The notes: a model not told the origin generated them from the letters alone. DNA of 64,000 nucleotides from Nelumbo lutea (GCA_022828595.1 JAKGHH010000003.1:59261759-59325758), one strand, 5' to 3'. Numbered from the stretch's first letter, positions 21,341-33,375 are shown. Program-made: numbers and translations.

Positions 21341-21744
21341 AGACCTAGGCCATGATTGACACAGGAGTGACTTACAACTTTGTCTCAACTAGGGAGGCAA
21401 AGCACTTGGGCTTGGAGGTCACAAAGAGCACGTGCATGATCGAGGCAATTAATTCCCAAGCACGTGAGATCGAGGGTATTGCTCAGGGGGTGAGCATCCA
21501 GTTAGGGAGCTGGCAGGATGCCATAGATGTGACCATGGTGCCAATGGATAACTACCAAATAATATTAGGTATGGACTTCTTCAACAATGTGTGGTCTATC
21601 CCCATACCTTATGCACGGGGTGTTGTGCATCATGTAGGTAGGGGCCTCATGCATGGTCCCTTTGGTGGATGGGACATGTGCAATAATGAAGAAGTTATCA
21701 ACCCTACAAATGGGCATAGGGCAAGGCCATGGGGGCTAATCTAG
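21341..21744 (+). pseudogene. Ty3 aspartic protease
   Basis: The open frame at 21352-21744 starts at the catalytic motif (DTGVTYNFVS near residue 3; family form DTGATHNF) and has IILGMDFF near residue 73, the second hallmark of retroviral-type proteases. Protease sequence ends near 21650, after which the reading frame has no further homology. Confidence 0.8.
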
Positions 21745-22110
21745 TCCAGGGGTGGACAAGCAACCAAGGGCAACACAACATGACAAGTAGGTCAAAGGGA
21801 AGGACAAAGTCGTGTATGTAGGCATAAGCCAATGCAAAAGCCGAGGCAAGGACACTAGCAAGGGCCAAGCAAATGATCAAGGTTGGAGCAAATGGGCGGC
21901 TATAACAACAATGTAGGCCACATTTCCAAAGGACAGGGAACATGAGGAGATTATTGCTGAAACCATGGCCACTTTTCCCAGGGTAACTCCATGGGTGGAG
22001 TACGTAGTCAAGTGGAAGGGGTTGCCTACATTAGAAGCATCATATGTACGAGTGGATGAGTTGATTGCGGCCGACCACGAGGACTTGATCAGGAAATGGG
22101 ATGTACAAGC
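21745..22110 (+). pseudogene. Ty3 pol C-terminal chromodomain-like end
   Basis: In one frame about 21980-22112 reads PWVEYVVKWKGLP, EASYVRVDEL and ends DLIRKWDVQA then stop. This matches the C-terminal chromodomain-type tail of Ty3 integrases. It is joined almost directly to protease: several kilobases of RT, RNase H and integrase are missing. Confidence 0.7.
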
Positions 22111-22151
22111 CTGAGCGCAACGAGGGTGTTGCACAATCAGGTGGGGGAGAA

Positions 22152-22768
22152 TGTCACGGGGTGACATAATGGGTTGCTTGGCTAGAGACTTTCTAGGTGT
22201 TTTCTAAGGCTCCTAGACAATTCTGCATGTTTTTGGGCTATTTTGAAGCATTTTGGGGTGTTCTAGAGTGTTCTCCATGTGTCTAGAAAGGGCTGGATGT
22301 TGGTGGAAATCTCTAAAACCTTGTGGAACAATCCAGGTTTGTGTGGAATGCCCTAGAGGGGTTAGAAGTAATCTAGACTTCATCTAGAGTATTCTTGTAT
22401 CTTATGGAATGGGCATCCCCTAGAAGACTGTAGAAGGTAGAATGTTCTAGAGGTACGTCTAGATGATTCCAAGTGTACATAATTCTAGAGGATTCCTTGT
22501 GGGGGTTAGTGTATAAATAGGGGTCCCCTGCTTCATTTGCAACGAGCATCCAAGTTGTAAGGGCATTCTTTGAGTTGTAAGCGTTCTTCTAGTGCAATAC
22601 AATCTCTTCCTCTTATAATACTTGGTGTGCTCTTGTGTACCTTGGTGTGTGTCCTTAGCACTTAAACAACCTAGAAGAAGGGTTTTGGGTGTGTAGTTTG
22701 GTTGACTTGTTTGGAGGGTCATGTGAGTGCCACATGACTTAGCCAACGGGAGTAGTCAAGTCGTGACA
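22152..22768 (+). repeat. 3' LTR of the Ty3-type element
   Basis: 617 bp copy of 19002-19607, starting TGTCACGGGG after the polypurine tract at about 22141-22151. Confidence 0.85.
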
Positions 22769-23159
22769 TAAGGCTTCAAACAAAAGTCAAGCCTAATTTA
22801 TTCAACTTGGGCCCAACCTCCAAACTGCATTGAAACTTGATGCACTTGTATTAGTTTTGGACTAGGGTCTATCTATTATCAATTAGCTCCATGACAAAAT
22901 TTGGCATATGATGTATGTGTATAATTGTATATATATGCATATATTCAAAAATATATATATATAATCAAGCTTGACTTTTCAACCTAAGGAATAGGCTTAG
23001 GCCAAACCCAAAAATAAAAAATCTCAAACTTTTCAACCTACACCTAGGTCCTAGTCAATGATTGGAAATCGAAGCGAGCCCATCTAAAATTACAAACTAG
23101 GTCGATACGAGCTATAGTTAAACCCACTTAATTAGCCTCCTTATGGACCATTTACCATT
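22769..23159. other. No gene seen
   Basis: AT-rich, with an (AT)n stretch near 22925-22965. It continues the sequence interrupted by the Ty3-type element at 19001. Confidence 0.45.
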
Positions 23160-23720
23160 AATTAGATACAACAAATAGTTTCCTTTTTAAATTAGTTTAG
23201 TTTTTAACTCTATTTCTATCATTAGTAAAAATAAATCTTATCTATCACACTTATTTTTGTTTAATATGGTGAATATATAATATTAAAGTTGCATCCAAAT
23301 GTTTTTTAAAAAATATATGTTATTAATAATTTTTCTGTCTCTAACTTTTTAAAATTTTATTATTTATTTATGATATCATGGGTTGATCTGTTTGACCTAA
23401 AAGGTTGAACCATTGATCCACCACTTGAAAAGGAAAATGGTTTCGTTTTTGGGATAGTTTTAAATCTTGTATTTCATTTCCATTGAATAAAAATACTTTT
23501 ATTTATCATGATTAATGTTGTTTGATATGATAAGTAGATTATTAGAGATGTACCTAAATTTTTTACATTTTTTTATAATTTTTGTAATATTTATATCTAT
23601 TTTTAAGTTTTTATTATTTAAGTATGGCAACATTGGTTGACCCATTTGACACTGATGGTTTAACTGTTTACTTGCCACTTAGACCAAAGGGTGGTTTATT
23701 TAATTAACTTTCATGTTGGT
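23160..23720. repeat. Degenerate repeat of about 230-bp units (right block)
   Basis: At least two units (about 23170-23440 and 23450-23700). Each has a TTTATCA..TTAATNTTGTTTAATATG core, a run like TTATTAGAGATGTACCTAAATTTT and a tail with ATGG/ATC-rich GGTTGACC. It is the same family as 18600-18990, so the Ty3-type element may have split an older tandem array. Confidence 0.5.
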
Positions 23721-25665
23721 TGTGGAACATAGGTTTTACATTATTATAAATACTAGATATAAAATAGCTTTGTAGAATTTATTGGTGAAAAAAAAAAATG
23801 AGAGTTAATACCTTAATGAGAAGAAATTTAATAAAGTGAAAAGTAATAGTACTTTAAATTACATTTTTTGCCAATATAGATAAAGAGGGATTAAATTCAT
23901 AAATATGGGTGTTTTAGTAAAAAAAAGTCCATGAATCTTATTTATTTAATGTGCCTTAAATATAAGATTTAATGAAATGAAATGAGACTTAATACTTTAA
24001 ATATAAGACTTAATGGAAGGAATATATGAATTTACAAATTATGTCTTTTGCCCTCATAAATATAGGGAGACCAAGTTCAAAGAGTAAGGATATTTTAATA
24101 AAAAATTCAAAATCAATACCTCATTCACACTTTTAATAGTAGTATAAATGTAAGTGATAGAGTCTTGCCCAAAACCAGTTTCCATCACACACTACATGTC
24201 ATGGTTTTAAAAGGCTTAAGCCTTGGTCAGAAAAAAAAAAAGGCAAAAGTTTCAAAACCTGTAATAGTTGAGTTATTTGATACAGAAAAAAGGATTGTTT
24301 AATGTTTTATTTAAGTTTAAATCATATAGGACACTTTGGTAATTATGGGACAAATTAAAAGATTAAAATGTAAAGATAATAGAGAAAATAAAATTTCTAG
24401 TTTCTCTTAGGACATTTTTTCTCAGGAATTCCGCTCTCCCCTTGTTGCTGGCTGTAGTGTTTTGTTTCTCCAGCTTTATTGGTTGGGCCATAAATGGGCT
24501 TTTGGCTAGGCTTTAGTGTTTTGTTTTCTCCCTTTCTTGCTTGTTACTTCTTTTGTTCGTTAGGGTTGGGTGCCCTAGTTTTTGGTTTGTTTTCTCCCCT
24601 TTATATGTTTTCTTACCTTTCCCTTCCTTTCCCTACCTTTTCCATCAAATCAAGCCCATCTTTAGGGTTTTAGAAGAGTTCAAGGCAACAAGGGCCAAAA
24701 GGAACATAATTATTCTCTCTTCGTTCATTCTTGGTCAATCAAATGTGGTTCTTTTTTCTTATTATTTTACACCTTTTGGGTGACTAGAAATCTAGCATAT
24801 TTATTAAATATATCATTGTGTCTATTTTTTTCCATAAGAAAATACTATATACCCAATTTTGCTTCTCAATTCTCTTCCTAATGGATTTTTTTTTGTTTGT
24901 TGTTATTGTTTTCCATAAGAAAATACTATAAATGAAGTATTCATTAGTGATGGAAACTTTGATGAAGGGGAATTTTTGATAATCTAAAACATATGAGTAG
25001 TCATTTAAACAATTTGACAAATTTGGATTTTGAAATTATAAAAGGCTTATGATTGTTAGTTGATTAGTTATTATTTTGTTGAATGCTAAAAAAGAAACCT
25101 AAAATTTGTTACTTATTAGACTTTTATTTTATAAATTCTAGCAAATTCTATCATTTTATCTTAGTTTATTGTATGTTTTTTATTATTTATAAACTTTAAT
25201 TAATCTTTTTAAAATTTTTTAGGCTTACTATGCCTTGAAGCTTATATCTCTCCATTTTGAGCCTTTATGCCTCAACTACAACTTTAGCCTTTTAAAGCCT
25301 GATCGGTTGATCTTCAACAGTAGGGTGATTAGAGCAATCTCTTAGAACTGATTTTAAAATTCATATAAATTACCATGTTAGCATATTGTTTTAGAGCCTA
25401 TTTTCTTTATTTCTGACATCACAAAAGATCCTTTTCCCTACTTTTATCATTTCATGCTAAATAATTTTGGCAATGTTTGGTATAAACGTCGCTAAATGGT
25501 GAAAATAAATGTCCCCGAAGGTCAGCTTTCCATGAAAATTTGATATTCAACAACACTTGTTTTAGATTTGGCATGTTTATTGCCAACATCATTTTGCCCC
25601 AAAGTACGTTTGGTAACATGTGTGATAAATATCGCAAAATCAAAAAAAAAAAAAAAACTCACTAA
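23721..25665. other. No gene seen; repeat-like, AT-rich
   Basis: No recognisable coding region. Phrases like TTTTAAAAGGCTTAAGCC (about 24204) and CCTTTTAAAGCC (about 25289) could be the ends of a decayed element, but I could not define its edges. The open frame at 24541-24783 has no motif. Confidence 0.4.
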
Positions 25666-26050
25666 GGCTGTGTTTGGAAATGATGCAAATAAGTGTGAAT
25701 GTAAAAACAGAGTGTAAAATGGTCCATGTAAATTGTGAAGTTGGGTTAGTTTTGCATTGACAAATTTACCTTCTCACCAAACAAACTTTTAGCTGTAATG
25801 GATGCAAACACTAATTCCATTAAATGCCTTTTTTTTTTTATCAAAGCCTACTTGAATGCAAATTTACTTCTTTTTTATTGATGTACTTTTACATCTTATT
25901 ATCAATGTAAATATGTATTGAAAAATGTATTTTCTGTCATTTGTCGATGCATAAATGCAATGTTGTCAAACATAGACAAAAGTGAACCAAAGTACAAATT
26001 TACCTTGAACCAGGATTTACACTCCATTTGCATTATTTCCAAACACGGTC
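25666..26050. mobile_element. Tourist-like (PIF/Harbinger) MITE
   Basis: 385 bp. Left end GGCTGTGTTTGGAAATGATG; right end CATTATTTCCAAACACGGTC, an inverted repeat of about 35 bp. It is flanked by the 3-bp duplication TAA (25663-25665, 26051-26053). A GG(N)CTGTTTGG-type end and a TAA/TTA duplication are diagnostic of Tourist MITEs. Confidence 0.82.
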
Positions 26051-26053
26051 TAA

Positions 26054-27950
26054 AGGTCGACTCGACATTCTTTTTTGTAGTAAAACCTTATATCTTTTGA
26101 TTAAACATAGAAAACCCTCTTCAATGCAAAGAAAAAAAGAATGAAAGAAAGAGTCCATGCATTAAGTCCACAATATTGGCTGACCTATATGTGTGCAATC
26201 AATGCGCCTCTTTAATTAAAAAGCAAGATCATGTGCAATCATATGCAATGATTTTATATTCTTGTTTTTTTTTTCTTCTCTCAGACAACTTGAATGATAT
26301 AGAAATTAATGAATGGATGTGAAGGATGGGTAATGTTGGCATAATATGATCTTGTGGTTTGTGTTTAAATAAGGTTTAGATAGCTGGATTGATGAATCAT
26401 CTCTTGAAAGTGATTGGTCATGGCTTAATTACATGATAATATGATACAAGTTTTTTTAGTATGTGATATAAGTTATATTCTTGCATTCAATCATAAACTG
26501 ATTGGTCATGACTATTCCAATATTTTGATAAATACTTCTTCAGTAACACAGCTTAAGATCATTTTCTTTTTATTTTTTTTTTTCTTGGAATGATATCCCA
26601 ATAAATGCATAGAATGAATGCAATAATTACTTATAACTAATTAATATTCTATTGTAAAAAAAAAAAAAAGAAGAAGAAACTGAAGCCATTTCCTTTCTGC
26701 TTGTGTCAAATAATATAAACCTACATCCGAGTTCACATCTGTCCACCACAGAACATGCTTCAAAAGCACCCCACATGTACATCTCAGCATGCATTAAAAA
26801 CATCTTCCTTACTTATCATTGTGAGATATTCCCAGTATACAGTTGAGATGTACTGTGAGACATTTTTGAAACCCATTCTGAAAGGGCAGATGTGACTTCC
26901 CTACATCCACCATGCATCACACCTTTCTTTAGCAACCCTAATAATTGAGTTTTCAGTTTTTCTCATTTATATATACTTAAAGAAATTCCTAGAAAAGGGT
27001 TGGTATATAACTTGTCATTGTGATTTAATAAATATGTTGAGCCACATTGGTTATTGATCATTAGGGGAGTCTTCATTGTTTGATCATGATTAGGAGCTTT
27101 CTCCCATTAGTCCTATTGAATGGTTATTGCAGTAAAAAATGGAGAATATATAGTCTGCCCTTTAACTAGTAGGGGGTCAATTGACAAAAATATTGTCTCT
27201 TACATTTTTTTTTTTTGCTATAAATTAAGATAACTAATTAATCATCCTTTATATCTCTGTCATTTGTAGCTCCAAAAATTAGGTTTGCTTCCAGAATTAA
27301 AGAGGACAGCTTCCTTTCGCTCTCCAGGACTTTAAGTCAAAATTAAACAAAGAGTTGTACAAAATACATATTATGTTGATTGCAGACCCAGACGGTAGCA
27401 TTAGTGAGTTGCCACGTATAATAGATTTCCTTTTCGACTCTTCAATTCTGTGGATGTGATAGTCCTCTCTCTCAAAAGTTTCTTTTATTCTTTTACGATA
27501 TCTTCATGAAATTAAAGACGAAGGTGATGGATTTTTGTTTTATATTGTATTCTTATAAGCTACTATATAAGATTATAGGTCAATATCAAAGCTAGCTTTA
27601 GTTATATATATTAAGAATAGACTGGTTCAGGGTTGATTTTTCAAAAAATTTTATTGATTTTACGAGTTATTTTCTTGCATATATTGTCCTTGTCTTACAA
27701 TAAGAGGGTTCTTTTCTTTCAAAATCCAATCATAGACGACTGCAATAAGTCTAGAACACTTGCATATATTGACTTAGAACTAGTAAGTATTTATTGAAAG
27801 AGCTGGCCTCTGAGAGAGAGAGAGAGAAACCAGCCATGGCCATGAGAAATTCACATGGACTGAGTAGCCCCTTGAACCAGTCATCCACAAAATCAAACTC
27901 GATCTCCACTAGATTTGGGACCATATATAACAAAATTGTAGCGAGGTCCC
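26054..27950. other. No gene seen
   Basis: AT-rich with homopolymer runs. There are no frames with recognisable motifs, no clear repeat family and no RNA gene. Confidence 0.45.
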
Positions 27951-27999
27951 CTACAACGGACCACCCTTGAATTCAGATTTCAGAGTAGCACAATTCTGA

Positions 28000-28600
28000 G
28001 CCCCAAGTGTTGATCGCTCACCGACAGTTGGTATATCGTCGGGGTTGTTGCCTGTAACATCCCATCTCCAGGATAACCATGACTGGTAGTGTCTCTTGGT
28101 CAAGATGTTGGCACCTCCATTGTTACCGACAGACAGATTCTACGTATACAAAAGGACGACCCTCGTGGTTGGCCTGATGGCTTCACCTGATCGAACCATC
28201 GAAGCACAATGTCATTGGTCCATCGTTGAAGGTCCCCTACTCCTGCATTTCAAAGACCCGTTACTTCCGTTCCGTTCCGTTGTACTATGGTTCATGCATT
28301 TCATCAAACACATGGCAATCACATGGGTCAGGCGTATATCTGCAGGCAAATGGTGGACCGATGGGCCGGCCTTTCTATGTGTTCAATGAAATTGTGATAT
28401 TTGCCATTGTTGTTGCAATCATAGAGTCATCTATCTTCATCTGTATAGGCCTCAGTTTAGTAGGTCAGATGAGGTGGACTCTTAGGGACTATGGAATGCC
28501 TACAAGGTCAATTTCATTTCCTTTGGGGAGCATTCTAGAGTGGGTTTGCTGGTCGGCAAACTAGTTTGGAGCTCAGATGGAGTCTCCAAGTTTCATTCCC
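28000..28600 (+). pseudogene. Possible membrane-protein fragment, ankyrin/PGG-like (doubtful)
   Basis: Two overlapping frames (28096-28389 and 28226-28564) carry, in one, KHMAITWVRRISAG and, in the other, ANGGPMGRPFYVFNEI followed by a hydrophobic stretch of about 25 residues. This arrangement resembles the PGG membrane region of plant ankyrin proteins with a frameshift in between. The base composition is higher in GC than the surroundings. The resemblance is by eye and weak; it may be another captured gene piece or noise. No intact start or stop context. Confidence 0.28.
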
Positions 28601-28628
28601 TGTCCCCACCCTATCTTATGGAAAAGAT

Positions 28629-28850
28629 ATAAGGTTTTGCACTTTACATATTTGTATTTGTATTCTTTTTAAATTGAGCCTTTCGCTGCGTTTGCAATGC
28701 AAATACAAATATGTACACTGCATATTTACTATTTTTTCAGTTCATAAATACAAATATGACTCACATTTTAAACCGTTTTTGCTCTCATCTTGTTTGTTTG
28801 AAATTGGTGCAAAATGTGAGCCAAATTAGAACCATGTATAGCTAATATTG
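28629..28850. repeat. Short dispersed repeat, also at 39095-39150
   Basis: AAGGTTTTGCACT.TACATAT, then TTTGTATT and AACTGAGCCTTT-like sequence, recurs in the same orientation at about 39092-39150. The copy here is followed by a palindromic GCAAATACAAATATG area. Confidence 0.45.
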
Positions 28851-29136
28851 TTCGCCAAAATCACCAACACAATGTGGGGCAGAAATGGACTGTGGTATTG
28901 AACATGTACATATGGTAAATTCAATGGATCTATATGGACAGTTTGGAGGGGCAGACTGGATATGATCTTTAACCTTTGGCATTTTTTACAGAGTAGCCAC
29001 TCTCGGACTCAAATTTGCATCGTCATATCTGCCAGCCCAAGATTTTACCATTATACCAAACAATGTCCCTCTCGTGATTCCAAAATGAAATTTTAAGGCA
29101 AGAAAAAAAGGGGGGTTTTAATCGCTTCCAATAGTG

Positions 29137-29275
29137 CCAACCACTTGGTTGGTAAGGTCTCTCTCATGGTTGTAGCGGAAACTTGGGATTGAATCCCGCC
29201 TACACCTTAGTTAGGGGGTTTATGGGTGTAGGGGATGGGCTACCCCCGTTGTGCAGCCCTTTGGAGTAAAAAAAG
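29137..29275 (+). mobile_element. tRNA-derived SINE-like sequence (copy 2)
   Basis: It has the same layout as 14423-14600: box A-like TTGGTTGGTAAGG (about 29145-29157) and box B-like GGATTGAATCCC (about 29186-29197). A short A-rich end follows (AAAAAAAGATTT near 29268). It has no clear target duplication. Confidence 0.45.
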
Positions 29276-29377
29276 ATTTCTTTCAACTACATTGGGCTCA
29301 GGTAACGATTTGGGCCCACTGGCCCAGTATGGAACTTTTTTCTTCTTTTGAGGGTGGAGGGAGGTAGCCCATCTGGC

Positions 29378-29790
29378 TAGGGGTGCCAATTGGACTGGAT
29401 TTGGTCCAACCCGATCCAGTCCAATGTAAGTCCATTATAAATGGACCAGGTCCAGTCCAATTCAATGAATGTTTTGGACCAATTTGGGCAAGTCCAATTC
29501 ATGTCTGGACTGTCCAATCTGTTCAAATTCATTTTAATTTAGATTGATTTTAACCCAAACCCAATCCATTGACACATGTATTCTTATCTTATATCAATAG
29601 ACCAAATATTGGCTTAATCCAACCCAATCCAATATAAATTTGTTAGGAACAAACCAGGTCCAATCCAATTTAATAAATATTTTAGACTGGATTGGTCCAA
29701 TCCGATATGTCTTGTTGGTGTATCCAATCTGTCCAAATTAATTTTGTACTGGACGGGGTCCAATCCAAAACAGGTCCATTAACACCCTTA
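29378..29790. mobile_element. hAT-like MITE, family 2 (copy 1)
   Basis: 413 bp, starting TAGGGGTGCCAATTGG and ending TTAACACCCTTA. The interior is dominated by GGTCCA/TGGACC and CCAATCCAAT phrases. The flanking 8-bp duplication is not convincing. Close relative in the same orientation at 49258-49652. Confidence 0.65.
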
Positions 29791-31690
29791 CCCATCCCCA
29801 TCCCTTAACCCCCACCTCCCCCCAATCCTAGAGATAATGAAGAGATCCTACCAATTAAGCCACAAAACCATCATAAAAAGAGGTTGGGATGCTCCCGAGT
29901 TTATGAAAAGGGCTATCTGTAACAGAGACAAAGCCACCAGCAAGGAGAGAGGTGCTGCCAAAATATATAAAAGCTACATAGAGTACTGAGAGCCATTGAG
30001 ACATAGGATGCAGAGGCTGGTGATATGTGACTGTCCTCTAAAGGTTATGATTATTAGACGTGCTCCAAGAGTCTTAAGCTTACCAATTTGTTGGTCCAAG
30101 TTCATTTCATCACAATTTAATTCTTGGTCATCAGAAAATTATAAAGTTTCCAAACCTTGAATCTTTTATATATTATATCTAGTCTATTTCGAATTATAAA
30201 AATTGATGTTTGATTTGGCGACAATGACTTAAGCTGAACCCTGTATGAATCCACCATAAGTGATCGAAGTGGATGGAATTTTCAGTTTATTAAAGCTCAG
30301 TCATGCCCAAGATATTCCACAGGTGATCCACTCTATACAGACGTTAGTGAATGGAATTTTCAGTCCAAACCCCATTGTGCAGACGTGCCCACGATATTTC
30401 CTGGATTCTCAGGCCCATCACAGAGTTGGCTGCAGTCCAATCTGGTCCTGCCTGAGAAAAAAATGGAGAGAAAGAAAGAGAAAAACGCCAGTCAGGGTCG
30501 TGGCTTCACACAAATTAGATCAGTCATCACCCACTATTAATTCTTAGGTGAGACCCATTGTAGTGGGCCAGTCTTTTAGTTTTCATGGAGTTAGTTAGTT
30601 TCTCATTTTCTAGTCTTTCCCTAACTAGGCAATCTAATCTTTATCCTACTTTATTTTTTCTATTTAGTTATTTATTTTTAACATTAAATAACAATAAACA
30701 TTAGTTAAATAGGAATTACTTTTGTCTTTATGATTGTTTTCTTTTTTGAGTAGGAATTTTATACCAAATATAGGGTTGTTTACAAACAATGCCAAACCGA
30801 CCCTTCATGTTTGGGTCAGTTTTACTTAATGGTAGGTTGGTTTCGATTTGCTCTTTAAGTAACTCGACCAGATTGGATCAATTGAAAAAAAAAAATCTAT
30901 TAAACCAACCCAACCCAAGCCATAAACAGCCCTAATTTTAGGTATTTTTTCTCTTTTTTTTTCTCCTCATTTTCTCTCTTATTCCTTTAAAAAGCCATTA
31001 CAATCATCATAGTACCCGTCCAAATGTTTCTATAGATTTGGAGAAGAATCCAATGAAACAAACACTTTTGTAGGAGGTGTCAGCAAAAGGCAGTGATTGT
31101 AGGCCATGTTTTCTATGGCCTATAGCAAATCAATAGAGTTGGGTTGATTAGGAGATTGGATTCAATGAGAATGTAGAATTCCTTTGTAGCTCATTGACAT
31201 AGAACTCAGGGCATTCATGGTGCGAAGAAACAATTCACGTTGTTGAAAATCTGGTTAGATATAATTCCAAAGAGGAATGAATCTAATCAAGAACCTGTAA
31301 CAGTGGGAAATAAAAAGAAGAAAAAGAATTCCATGTCCAAGAAGGTGCAGAAAACAATTCAAATGGAAGTTGTTCACATGTTGTCTAGAATAAACAAGGG
31401 TTATCACTCCAAGTGTTCTTCTTAAGTTATTTTGTTTCTTTTAGTTTTATTTTTGTCTTTTGTTTCGAGCTTTAGTTCTTAGTGTTGTTTCGAGGGTAAG
31501 GTCTCATGCCTCCCCCCTTTTTTTATCATTAATATTTTTTTTTTGAAAAGAAGACAATGTTTTGAAAAGCAGAATGCACATCCAACTGAAAGTTGTCCAC
31601 TGCTCCTAATCATTGAATCATTTTTCATGGTCAATCAATTTCTCCAATCTAGTTCTCAAAACATTGACTAAAACTAGATATATATAATTC
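29791..31690. other. No gene seen, apart from a MITE-like element
   Basis: No convincing coding sequence: the frames at 30260-30547 and 31240-31425 have no motif. A possible MITE is listed at 30771-30934. Confidence 0.4.
30771..30934. mobile_element. Possible hAT-like MITE
   Basis: 164 bp, with ends TAGGGTTGTTTACAAAC and GCCATAAACAGCCCTA. The interior carries CCAACCC/GGGTTGG-like phrases. No matching target duplication is seen. Confidence 0.4.
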
Positions 31691-31694
31691 AAGG

Positions 31695-32814
31695 TGATGA
31701 TGCGTGATCCGGTACTCCCTGTTGGCAGATTGTTAAGATGTCGAACTGAGTAGGTCACCTAGCTAAGCTATAAAGAAAGAGATCAGAGTGTCCAGGTTGC
31801 TTTATCCGGGGTGGGCACTCTGATGCTTAACTCAACGAAGAGTTTTGAGAGAGGTAAAAAGCAAGAGAGGTAGAGAGTTGTTAGAAGTAAATCACAAATA
31901 CCTTCTATGAAAGAGAGGAGGCCTTTATATAGGTGTAAGAAACTAGGAGCTTCATGCAACGAGTCCGAGATCCTCGGGAAACTGCATCCGCCATGTTCAG
32001 AGGAGATCTCTTAGCTGGAAACATGATCCACATAGAGGGATAAGGTCCGTCTGATCAACTTCGATGCGGACGATGTAGAGAGACGGGTCTAATGGTCAAG
32101 CATCATGCCTATAGGAGTCGAGCACAATGTTTCACTTTGAAGTGACCGATCGCCACATCATGTAGGTCACCAACTGGGTCCCAGTCAGGTTAGCAAGGTC
32201 TTGAGGGAGGTCGCCACCAATGCTGAGGTCCCTAGCTCGGTTGTGATGAGGTTGCCACTTGAGTCTTCATTAGGTTAGTGGAGGTAAGTTGCCTATTCTA
32301 CCGACTTAGTATTGTCGATATTTTACAATGTCAGTTCGGTAGAGGTTGGTCGCTAGCTGATTCTTCGTTAAGTTGGTAGAGGTAGGTCGACTCTTCTGTC
32401 GACCAAGTCCTGTCGAGATCTTATGCCGTCAGGTCATCAAAGGTAGATCACCAGTTGGGTCTCTGTTAAGCTAGCGGAGGTATAGGCAAGTTGACCACCA
32501 TGTCATGTAGGTTGCTACCGGGGTCCCAGTCTGGTTGGTGAGACCTTGATGGGAGGTCTCCTTTCATGTTGAGATCTCAAGCTCGATCCTATGGTGACCA
32601 TCCCAATCCTAACGAAGTATTTACTAGTCAGCCATAGAAAGATGGTGTCGAAGCATCCTCAGGGTGTGTGAGAAACACCCAACGTGGTTCCAAGTAGGTC
32701 TCCGTCATTTTGTTTGAGGTAAGTCATCATCCACGTGGTGATGGGACATCAGGCGACAATTCTGGAATTGCCACTTAGCACATTGTTAGTAGAGGGCAAA
32801 ATCTACCCTCGTCA
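31695..32814 (-). repeat. Solo LTR, Ty3-like
   Basis: 1120 bp, TGATGATGCG to CTCGTCA on the plus strand, flanked by AAGG (31691-31694, 32815-32818). On the minus strand it has a TATA box (CTATATAAAGG at 31923-31933) followed by a CT-rich region and a CCACCCCGG-containing stretch typical of plant Ty3 LTRs. No internal region, primer site or second LTR is present, so it is a solo LTR, the product of recombination between two LTRs. The U3 half contains about five diverged short repeats (32150-32580). Confidence 0.7.
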
Positions 32815-32818
32815 AAGG

Positions 32819-33090
32819 ATATATTGAAGTTCTTTTTCTGTCCAATATCTACATGATGGATAATAGCCTCTTGAATATAGTTATCAACTGCAGTATGAAA
32901 CCACTACATGCATGGGAAGTTCTCTTAGAGTTTCACAAAAATTAGGAGAGGTTTAAGTAACTTAAACCATTAATTGCATATACAACATAGTTCAAAAGAT
33001 AAATATCACAACTTTTGCATCAAGAAAATTTATAATAATTGAAGCCAAATTGCTCTCTCCCATATCAAAATTTCTGTTCCTTGGCATGTA
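32819..33090. other. No feature seen
   Basis: Unique-looking sequence between the solo LTR and a local duplication. Confidence 0.4.
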
Positions 33091-33094
33091 ATAA

Positions 33095-33285
33095 GTTTAG
33101 ACATGAAATCGTGACCTTGTCGTTGCTACTCTCAATTTAATTGATCGATCGAGTTGCAACTACACCTCCATACATACTCTAGTTCCTTGAAATTGAGGCA
33201 AGAAACCGTGACCTTGTCGTTGCCGCTCTCAATTTAATTCATTTATCAGTTGTAACTGAACCTCCATAGTGTACTAGCTAGTTAC
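33095..33285. repeat. Tandem duplication, about 98 bp
   Basis: Two copies (starting about 33099 and 33198) share GTGACCTTGTCGTTGC, GCTCTCAATTTAATT and ACCTCCATA. The second copy is slightly diverged. Confidence 0.65.
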
Positions 33286-33375
33286 TTTCCAGATATCTAT
33301 CCAAGTTGCTTATCTCAAAATATACAAGTGTGTATATATATATTACACATTTTCTTTTCTAATTCATTATAATGA

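Larger units (their letters stand above)
19002..22768 (+). mobile_element. Ty3-type LTR retrotransposon, internally deleted
   Basis: LTRs 19002-19607 and 22152-22768, starting TGTCA and ending TGACA, with TAAG repeated outside them (18998-19001, 22769-22772) as a 4-bp duplication. A primer-like TGGTATTAGAAC lies at 19610 and a polypurine GTGGGGGAGAA before the right LTR. Gag, protease and the C-terminal chromodomain-like end are recognisable in order. Reverse transcriptase, RNase H and the integrase core are absent, so it is non-autonomous. A MITE sits in gag. Confidence 0.88.
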
